Origin: Hoplostethus atlanticus
Lineage: Eukaryota; Chordata; Actinopteri; Trachichthyiformes; Trachichthyidae
DNA length: 64,000 bases
Assembly (NCBI GenBank): GCA_034670405.1
Contig: JAXDDX010000001.1
Location: 6,312,001 to 6,376,000, forward strand
Reading direction: 5' to 3'
The notes beneath the pieces are model-generated. The model did no database searches, had not been told where the DNA came from, and saw only the letters and a list, made by a program, of their open reading frames with translations. This document shows positions 49,211-57,900 of the stretch, piece by piece. The position numbers were made by a program, and so were the translations under genes. Position 1 is the first letter of the stretch; each line of letters starts with the position of its first letter.

Positions 49211-52200
49211 TTAGTCATCTCCTCCACACAGGCTCAGAAGAACCTTCTGGTAGTCTCCCTTGGTGTGTTCCTGCAGGGGGAACAGAAACACAGCAGGTTA
49301 GAAGGGCTGCATGACAGGACAAGCCTAACAGACTGTAAATCAATAGCAGGCAAGGGTGTGTTGTATTACTCTGACACTTACAGCAATAGTCTTGGACAGA
49401 GACTGTCCAAAGTGTGCCTTGAATTCAGAACGGATCTTCTTGAGGTCCACCTCACAGCGTGACACTACGATTCTGGTCAGCACCTTCTCCTTGGCTCCCT
49501 TATTCTGAGCAGACAAGAGGAAGTCAGCACTTAGATAGTAAGTAGCAAGCGCTCTATACTTAACAAAGTGATGCAATGCTGGTGTAAGACATTTGCCAAC
49601 TTGAGCTGCTGTATTCCTGCAGGAAAATTCACTTTCACAAGCAGATGTACTTCTTACATTTGTTCCCAAAAAGTGTGGCCCTTAAATTAGCCACTTTTCA
49701 GAAAAAGAAACATTGAAGAAATGTTGGAACTACCTTCATGGCGTCACTGAGTTTCTTGGCAAAGTACAGCTGTTTGTTTTCAAAGCACTGAACTGGAACC
49801 AAAGGAGAATAAATATACAAAATAAATGTACAGTGCAATTTGCATGTGATATAACATTTTCTATACACGCATCCATACTTTTCCATCCATCCTCTGTATT
49901 GAGAGAGTTATTTAGTGATGAAAGGTACAGGTACCTAGTGTGAGGAAGGACTTTTCCAAGTCTCCTTTAACTTCCTTGGAGATGCTCTCCTGCATGTCAT
50001 AGGGGCTGTAACTCTTGTACCTCTCAAACACTAGCAAGGAGAGAAAATGTAAGTCATGATTGGTAGTGTTTCCATTTTACAATTCACAAACTATTAAAAA
50101 GCATCTGAAAGTCTTGACATTTCTTTTTTCATAGGAACTCCAAATATGTGATATATATATAAATGCATGCAGTTTTAGAACGATGGAACATTGTGTTTAT
50201 GTGCACTGTGTCATAACAAAACAGACTCTAGTACCTTTCTGCAAGTGGGGTACACTTCTCTCAGACATGATGGAGATCCAGGTAGCTACATCAGTTCCTT
50301 TTACATTTATTCCAGCATCATAGAGAGCCTGAGGTGAATCAAAAACAATATATGAAGAGGGCCACCCTCAAAAGTTCATGGCATACTGCATTTTTAACAG
50401 CAGTGTCACTTTTTTCCATAGACATATGAATATTTCTATCCACCATTAAACTTAAACATTACTGACTGCACAAAGTTAAAACGCATTATGTTACTTTATA
50501 AAGTGTAATATGTAATCCTTGACATTTTAGAGATATTGAATAATGAATTTGAGGTCACAACTATAGTTTTATTATTTTTTACTTTACTTGTATTCACAGG
50601 CCAAGACAAATGGGATACTTACTCTGGCATCCAAATCAATCTTTTCAAAGTCAACTATACTGGATGGGTCTGGCCTCTTAGCCTGCACAGAAAGAAAGCG
50701 TGATTCAGGTAATGGCTTTAACTGTATTATGCCAAATGAGTCATCGAGACACGCTGCCAGATCTCACCTGCACCAGTGCCAAGAGCAGCTTGGCAAAATT
50801 TCCTGAGGTGTCACCTGCCACATCCTTCTCCAGCTCCTTCTTGAACACTGTGGGAAAATACATTTACATTTTAGGCATTTAGCTGACTCTTACCCTGAGC
50901 AATTTGAAAGTCATGAAACACAGAACTCAGAATTCATGGTGTCAAGTTGTCCTGGTCCAGAGGAAGAAAAACAGCCTCAGACCACGACACTCCCACCGCT
51001 GTGCTTGACAGTATGGATCTGGTTATTTTGGTGGTTGGCATTTTTCATTACGACCAATCAATCAATTTGGACTCATCTATCCAGAAGTCATCAGGTTTGT
51101 CCAGATCGGGCAGCCTTGTTCTTTTTAGACAATAGAGGCATGAATATTTTTCTTGTGGCTGTTGGTGATATTTTAGAAGGACAGCCACTTCTGTTGAGTT
51201 AAATTCTCTCCATTTGTACATTATTTGTCTCACAGTGGACTGATGCAGCCCAAATCTTTTTGATATGACTTTATATCCTTCGCCAGATTGATGCACACTC
51301 ACTGCTCGCTCCCTGAGGTTCTCTGAGGTCTCCTTAAATCGCGGCATAGGGTTTTTCTTTCACCTGCATGGTAACACCAAACTGACCAGGTTTCTCACCT
51401 GTATTTATGGGAGTGCCACACATGCTGCTCTTTGACTGGTTCATTTCATACCCAGGCTCACTTATTTTTGCACCTGCACTAATTCCCTTTAAATTATTTG
51501 AATTTTATAACATGCACGATTTACTCAAAAAAAACAGAGATATGAAATTGGTGATATTTCAGTTAAAAAAATCTCAAAATGTATATAATTGCCAAGGGGT
51601 TCACAAACTTTCAAGCATGACTGTATATAGATTACATTACAATTTCAACACCTTTATATTAATGCCTGGGACCCTTCTTTAAAGACATGTTTAGACTTAC
51701 ACTCCTTATAGACTCTCTTGATTTCCACCAGCTCAGCGTTGCTGCGTGAGCACAAGATCTCAATCAGGGTCTCTTCGTCTGTTCCCAGACCCTGAAAAAC
51801 ACAGAAATCGTCTCTGTTCATTTTTATACACGATACTTTAGAGAGCTTATATTCAGATCTGAGAACTATTGCAATGAGGGGGTGTTTGTCATTTTACCAG
51901 GAGAGGGCAGTGTAGCCTTCCAACCCAATCCACTTGTGATGAGAACAAGTAATGTGCTCTTTACCTTAATAGACCCTCTGATCTCTGAGGCGTCGTACTG
52001 GGCTGTGCTCTTCATCAGTCCCAGAATCACTGTTTCCAGAGAGCCAGACAGTGCACCCTTCAGGGCTGTGATCATGTCCTGAAAATACAGCAATGGGACC
52101 TGATCAAGGTATTCAGTGTTTCCCTTACTGTCAGAGACCCTGCATTATCAATGGAATTTAGTTGAATAGTCTCAGATGAGGCTGGTCTGACTTGTTGCCC

Positions 52201-52892
52201 TGGTCTACTGTACCTTCTTCACTCTCCTTTCATATGCAAAGGCAATCTCTCGCCTCTGGTTGTAGGTCCGCTTGGTTAGGACATCAATGATGGTCTGCTC
52301 ATCTACACCTAATGTCAACATACAAGAGATTCCCTCACATTAGGAGACAAATGACAAGTGGGCCAAAAGATATTGTTTCTTCAATCTACACTGTATGGTG
52401 CAACGTGCTGCTTCATCCTAACAAAATGGCAGGTTGCTGGAGTTAATTATCATAGTACTGTTGCTACTACAGTATCGGTTGACGGCTGGAAGGGAGGCGC
52501 TGCTTGCATTGAGATGCTGAGTCACATGGAGATGTTCCCAGCACAGTCAAAACAGACTCACACATATCAGCTGCTTTTCTTCTTCCCAGTTATAGAGAGA
52601 AGGTGCAGAGGCAAACACAGATTTCCAGCAAGATGTACAGTATTTTACCTTTGGTTTTGATAGCAGTCTCTATTCTGGCTGCATCTCTGTCACAGTCAAA
52701 GTCCACAGCAGGTACCACAGTGGGGAAGGTGGGTTCCAGGGTCTGGGGTGAAATTAGAGTGGGTAAGGGATGAAAAGAAACTCACAAAATATTTTTGTAT
52801 TTAATATATTGGAAGATATTAAAATGTAAAGAAAATAGCATTACCCCAACATTAAGAGACAGCTGGCCCAGAAATTCACTAACCAGGGCCAT
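49211..52892 (-). CDS. ANXA2: Annexin A2 (ANXA2), 12 coding exons
   Basis: Exons in transcript order: 52892-52845, 52742-52649, 52308-52214, 52078-51965, 51791-51701, 50847-50768, 50682-50623, 50328-50235, 50030-49935, 49792-49734, 49504-49382, 49270-49211. All junctions are GT-AG and in phase, and exon sizes (95, 114, 91, 80, 94, 96, 59, 123 nt) match the annexin pattern. The product is 337 aa (human 339). Residues 1-16 ([16 protein letters not shown]) form the S100A10-binding helix, followed by four annexin repeats. Calcium-site loops include [10 protein letters not shown] (repeat II) and VKGTDVATW (III); repeat IV has KNKGAKEK, with Ala for the usual Thr. The C-terminus LCGGDD is diagnostic. 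ANXA2 binds acidic phospholipids with calcium at membranes and acts in exo/endocytosis and actin-membrane contact. The Tyr of the Src-type N-terminal site and the N-terminal Cys of mammals are absent. Teleosts have two copies (a and b); this one is not resolved. Confidence 0.96.
50861..50906. repeat. Common teleost repeat terminus next to an ANXA2 splice acceptor
   Basis: CATTTACATTTTAGGCATTT followed by AGCTGACTCTTACCCTGAGC is a diverged copy of a word very common in fish repeats (of the form ACATTTAGGCATTTAGCAGACGCT...). It ends 13 bases from the ANXA2 exon at 50847, so on the - strand the acceptor's upstream region is largely repeat-derived. The rest of the repeat is not recognisable. Confidence 0.55.
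50932..51626 (-). mobile_element. Internally deleted Tc1-like transposon in ANXA2 intron
   Basis: On the - strand the 5' end is TATACAGTCATGCTTGAAAG, a typical teleost Tc1 terminal repeat. A 99-codon frame (51347-51048) starts [20 protein letters not shown] and includes the helix-turn-helix ([20 protein letters not shown]). It then jumps to DFWIDESKL, which is part of the catalytic domain. Past a stop, SGGSVVV and [12 protein letters not shown] of the 'GGSV.VWGCF' block are visible. The middle of the DNA-binding region, most of the catalytic domain and the 3' terminal repeat are missing. It cannot encode a transposase. It occupies most of the 853-nt intron between the exons at 51701 and 50847. 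Confidence 0.85.
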
Positions 52893-53660
52893 TTTGATTG
52901 TCCTGAAAAAGGATAAAAAGATGGCCACTCAAAATCAGACAATATGAATGTTGTTACTGTAACCCTTTCACTAACTGCAACCGAGTTGAATGATGATGCA
53001 AAGGTCATGTTTGGTTGATGTGTGAAGATATGATTATTTAGGATTATTCCTCCTGAGCCCCTTAAGCACTGTCTTATAAACAGAGGCAGGGACATGAACT
53101 TCATGCTAGTCATTGCTTTTGGTAGAACTGAGTCATACAAGTCATGAGACTAACCATTTCATCATGATGGATTTTTGTACTGCACGTTTTCACTGAGAAA
53201 AACTCATTCAAACTTAGAGTAGGCCTATTTAAGAAAATAATAGAATAAAAATGTATTTGACATTGCTGACAATTATCAACAAAAGCTGCTTATGTTTTCA
53301 ATGAGGACATTAGATTGTATTGAATGATCCCAGCTAATGGCTTAGCTCAGTTTGACACAAATGCCAGCGAGACACACCCTGGAAAAAGTGCTACTATAGA
53401 CTACTCTGCTGCAGACAGGTTTAAAGACACAGTAGTGGCATTTCACTGAAGAGCAAGAATGCTTAATGTCAAACAAAGAAACAGCTTAAACATAAGCTGA
53501 ATGAAAACTACAGTGACAATTCTTAATAAATGATTTGTGCTGATTTCACAAAGCATGGTATCAAGCAAGTTGGAAAACTCCATCAAACTGTACTGCAGTA
53601 ACTTCATCTAAATTATACACTGTCATTCCATGGTGTAATGTATTATTGCTATGAGCTTAC

Positions 53661-53725
53661 CTCACTTGACAAAGTTGAGATGATGCACAGACAAAGTTGA
53701 GATGATGCACAGAATAGTCCCGGCT
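53661..53725 (-). other. ANXA2: Inferred non-coding first exon of ANXA2
   Basis: On the - strand, CTCAACTTTGTCAAGTGAG is followed by a strong donor, GTAAGCTCAT (GT at 53660-53659). A TATTTAA box lies at 53757-53751, placing the start near 53725. The matching acceptor is CTTTTTCAG at 52911-52903, giving a 10-nt leader before the ATG at 52892. A non-coding exon 1 is also known for mammalian ANXA2. The transcript start is an estimate. Confidence 0.6.
53669..53712. repeat. Exact 22-bp tandem duplication in ANXA2 exon 1
   Basis: The unit ACAAAGTTGAGATGATGCAC+AG (53669-53690) is repeated without change at 53691-53712. It falls inside the inferred 5' UTR exon, so one unit is probably a recent duplication or an assembly artefact. 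Confidence 0.9.
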
Positions 53726-53750
53726 ATGTTAGGGGGACTGGGTGTGGTGG

Positions 53751-53757
53751 TTAAATA
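53751..53757 (-). promoter_or_regulatory. ANXA2: TATA-like box of ANXA2
   Basis: GGTATTTAACCACC on the - strand lies about 30 bases before the inferred start and about 90 bases before the exon 1 donor. Confidence 0.5.
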
Positions 53758-54136
53758 CCACAGGGCAACTCTATCTGGAAAAGGCTTCCCTTTTCACCTC
53801 CTCTAACTCAGATGCCTTCCCCTCTCCTTGCCATGTGCTGTTTTCAGACTCCACCCTATTCTGGCCTGGCAGCCTGCCTTAGCCTTAGCCTCAGCCAATG
53901 CCACTGCTGAGTCCAACATTATTAAGCAATGAATCTCATAAATTCTCTGAAAAGCTTTGTTGAAGCTGTCCAAGAGAGACTATTCAAAGCCACTGCAGTT
54001 CAATGCCTTCAGGTCCAAGGACCTGGGGAAAATCTTCACATCTTTAATGTTGCCTTAACACATTTCAGAAGATGAAACCATTGAGCATAGACATCCGTGC
54101 ACCAGGAAACAACCATACTCCATTATCAACACATAA
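53758..54136. other. ICE2-ANXA2 intergenic spacer / ANXA2 upstream promoter
   Basis: Only about 380 bp separate the ICE2 poly(A) signal from the ANXA2 TATA-like box. No repeat or ORF is seen. Short direct words CTTAGCCT/TTAGCCTCAGCC occur near 53878-53896. This stretch must contain both ICE2 cleavage/termination signals and ANXA2 upstream control sites. Confidence 0.5.
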
Positions 54137-54142
54137 TTTATT
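54137..54142 (-). terminator. ICE2: Candidate ICE2 poly(A) signal (AATAAA on - strand)
   Basis: GCAACAATAAATTATG on the - strand lies about 170 nt after the ICE2 stop codon (54315-54317), giving a short 3' UTR. No transcript evidence is available. Confidence 0.5.
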
Positions 54143-54314
54143 GTTGCTCCGTTTTTACATGAACATTGCAATTGCAGATACATCAAATCAAAGTCTAACT
54201 TAACAAAACTCAAGCAATAAAAGTATTATAGAGTATTAAAGTTCACATTTACATTCATGTACATGTTTTCTCCACCCTCTTGTGGTTTTTAAGGCAATTC
54301 TATGGTTTGGCATT

Positions 54315-54924
54315 TTAAATGGACTTTTGAATTGTCTTTTCCATCCACTTTTTACGTCTTGCAGCGCGGTTTGGTTTCTTTTTCTTTTTGCCTTTTGCAT
54401 TTGAGTTGGTCTGTGACTGCCTGGCTTTCTTGGCTCCAGGGTTGTTGGACTGTGCCGACCCACCCTTCTCTTCCTGTTAGGAAAGAGATGGTAAAAAGGT
54501 TGCTAGTAAAAGACCTTTAATAATGGGAACTGAAATCAAGTAGCATCATACAGTAAATCCTCCAAAAACATAGGTTTCATTCATTAAGTACTAACATCAA
54601 TTGTGAATGCTTGACAATCAAATCCTCCTGATGTAAGTGGCCTCCAAATGGATGTATAAAGTTGTTTGACAGGTAACAAGCTGCATTAACTTCAGTGTGT
54701 GGAACATCAGACAGACATCTATGGAATGTCTCAGATTGCAAGCCAGTAAAGCCAGTCAACTTTGCTGTTGCTGATGGGCTCAGATCATGTTCTCCATTGT
54801 CTCCATTGTCCCTGTTGTGTACAAGAAAAGTGTGCTGTGGAACACTGGTTCAGCCTGTCTGATAATAACAGTGCTCAGGGGCTCTGTCTGCAAAGACCAT
54901 GTGTTTAATAGAATATTTGAATCC

Positions 54925-54961
<37 letters not shown>

Positions 54962-57900
54962 CGTGCTCACGTTAACACATGCATGTACACAGTGAGGCGG
55001 TGGTGTTGTGGACTTCCTAGACAACATTAACCTCATTGCCATCAGTGGTTTTACTGTGACCACCTCTACTGTCGTTTTCTTTCACAGTGCCATTTACGGT
55101 AACTATGGTGACAGACCAGCTATGTACCTTTGGGAGGTCTCTTGGTGGGAAAGTGCAGGGGACGCGACCACTTTTCTGGTGGAATGGCAAGACCACTTCT
55201 GGATCGACGGGTATCCATGGCACGGAGCCGGATGCCGGGGGCTGGGGGACGGTGCTGTGGACCTGCTGCAGGTTGTACGCCTCCCGGCTCACGTTCCCAT
55301 CAGCTGCTTTTAATATGGTCACAAACGGTTCCCTTGCCTTGTGGCCAATCAGGTATCGTCCCTCCTCTAAGCTGCAGAAGCGACACAGAAAGACAAAGAG
55401 GTTCACTTAAAGCCACCTCCCACTCTGAAACATGCTGTAGCAGTCTCTGTGACAACTTGGTTTCCAGCTAAATGAATGGAATGAAACGGAGACTGGAATT
55501 TAGGTGAGCAGAGCCTTACGCAAGCAGCAGGTGACAGATCTATTGTGTAGGAGTGAGTAGTAGATTGTACAACTCCCTAACACAAACATAAACACAGCAT
55601 AGCAGCATACTTTCGGCCTGGGGATGCCAGCCAACGCTATGACGCAACAGTGTCTTAAATAGCATGACGATAAGACATGCACAGACAAAACCTTCTGTTG
55701 GTTGGTTACATCAACCTTTTAAAACCTTCATCTGCCCATACATACAAATATCTACAATGACTATATAATTAACACCAGTTTGTCCACATTAGGACCAATG
55801 ACCCGAAAAATGTCCAATCTAACCAAACTAACTTTGTTTTCGAAGATATTTATTGAAGACAGTCACAAAGCAATAAGGCATCATCAGAAAGGGGATGTCT
55901 GAGATGATCAAGACACACAACCACTTACCCAGCAATCTTTTTCAGTAAGTGATGCAGTATGTTCAGTGACTTACATGGCCTGTTGATGGGAAAGCTGAAA
56001 TCACCATGTTAGATTACATCTGCTTTGATAGGGATCCAGATTTCATCACTATTTTACATGCCAAGACCAGAGTTGATGACGGCTGCTGACGATGAGACAG
56101 ATGCCTTTCAACTTCTGGTATAACCAACATGGTGACTAGATCTCCTGAACATAATCATACAGGGGTGTTTAAGTTAACGATAACCCTCTGCACATCTGGT
56201 CAAAGGACACTCACTTGAAGTCACAGGAGATGTTCTGTTTCCAGTCTTCAGGCAGTCTTCTTAGCAGAGCTACTTTTGATGTGTGTGCATTGATGTGAGC
56301 TGGCGAGACAGATTGAAAGGGAGAGTGAGATAGACTGAGAGAAGAACAAGAGCTAATGAGCTTGTACGTCAAGAGCTTCACTTCATCATCAATGCCATGC
56401 TAGTGCTAACAAAGTAATTAGCCTGCGATGATTTGCCAGTGTTGTTACAAGCTTGAGTGGGCGGTTAGAAATGCTCGTCGGGCCCCATCCCCCTGTAGCA
56501 ATGAGCTTTTCCTACCTCCCACTCAAGCTTGTAACGCCTTGTTACTTAAACAGTGCCTTCCTTGAATTACATACATCGTCTCAGGGCTTGAAAGCACGGC
56601 TATAATTACACACAAGGAAATGTCACATGGTAAACCACATGACCCGAGCAGAGACGGGGGGTTGTCTTTAATTAGTTATCTGCTGAGTGACGTCATCAAG
56701 TGGGAGATGCCATATACCGTTTCATACAGCTTTGATGTCATCACTGATCTATCACTGGCTATTCCTATCCATACACTTGTATGTAACCTAATGCACTCTC
56801 AGATTGGAGGATCTGCTAGTGGCACTGTGTTGTTTAGAATGACACATCGTTCTTGCTAAATCATCTCTTATGTCTAATAGAGGGCATATCCATTTTTTGC
56901 TACAGGCTAAGTTGAACACAAGCTGAATACAACCAGTATGCAAGCTTCTATTGACCATTAGCTTGAGGGACTAATATTAGGGCTAATATTTCTACTACTT
57001 TACAAGATAAGATACTTTACAAGATAACCAGCTGAATGGGATATGGTCTAGACTGCCTTTTATTGGAGCTCGACACGAGAACACCTACACAAGGATTCAC
57101 GGTTATCATGATTAACGCCATACAAGTAATGATTAGGTAGTGTTATACATTAAGCCACGCCGTGTAACAAATCAATGAACCAAACCAGTAGCATAGGAAA
57201 AACCCAGGGTGGAGTCTTTCCCAGACTCTTGAGCTACAGATAAGCAACGCATAACGTGTCAAGCCCACAATAAGCAGTAGGAGAATGCATACTCATTGAA
57301 GCTGAAAGCAATGTTTAGCTGAGCTCTTTGCACTGCAATCTTTGTTAAACCCCCTTAACCAAAAATGTCTGTAGTTATGGCAACAGAGAAAACCTAATCA
57401 CCAAACAGTCAAGCAGGGTGGTGAGTCATCTCTGGGCTATTCCATTGGTCTGTGGGAGGACTGCCCAGCTTCCTCCACCAAAGGGGAATGTGTCTTTCCA
57501 AAAGAAAGTGCTCTTTTTCTCAAGCCACATAAAAGTTACTCTCGACTACTTTCTTGGCATTTATTTTGAAAAATGAGAAGCTAAAGGGGTACTCCAAATC
57601 CCTCTGGGATTGAGGGCATTTGGGGGAGGTTTCTGCCTTGGTGTTAACTGAAGTTAGAAAGAATGGAATTGAATGTTTTACCTATGTAGGAAACGGTGCT
57701 GGAGTGGAGCAGCGTCTCAGCCCACAGCCGGCAAGCCTCGCCACTGCTCAGACACTCGACACCGTAACACAGCTGGTACTCCATCTTGGGCAGGACATGG
57801 ACTGGCACAAACTGTTAGGGCAGGAAAGACAGAATAGAGGTAGGGCCGGGCCAAATACTGCATCATATATCATACTGTATCACGTTTGGAGGATGTGTAT

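Noticed and set aside
54236..54463. 75-codon - strand ORF over the last ICE2 exon
   Set aside because: The spliced phase puts the real ICE2 tail in a different frame, ending at 54315.
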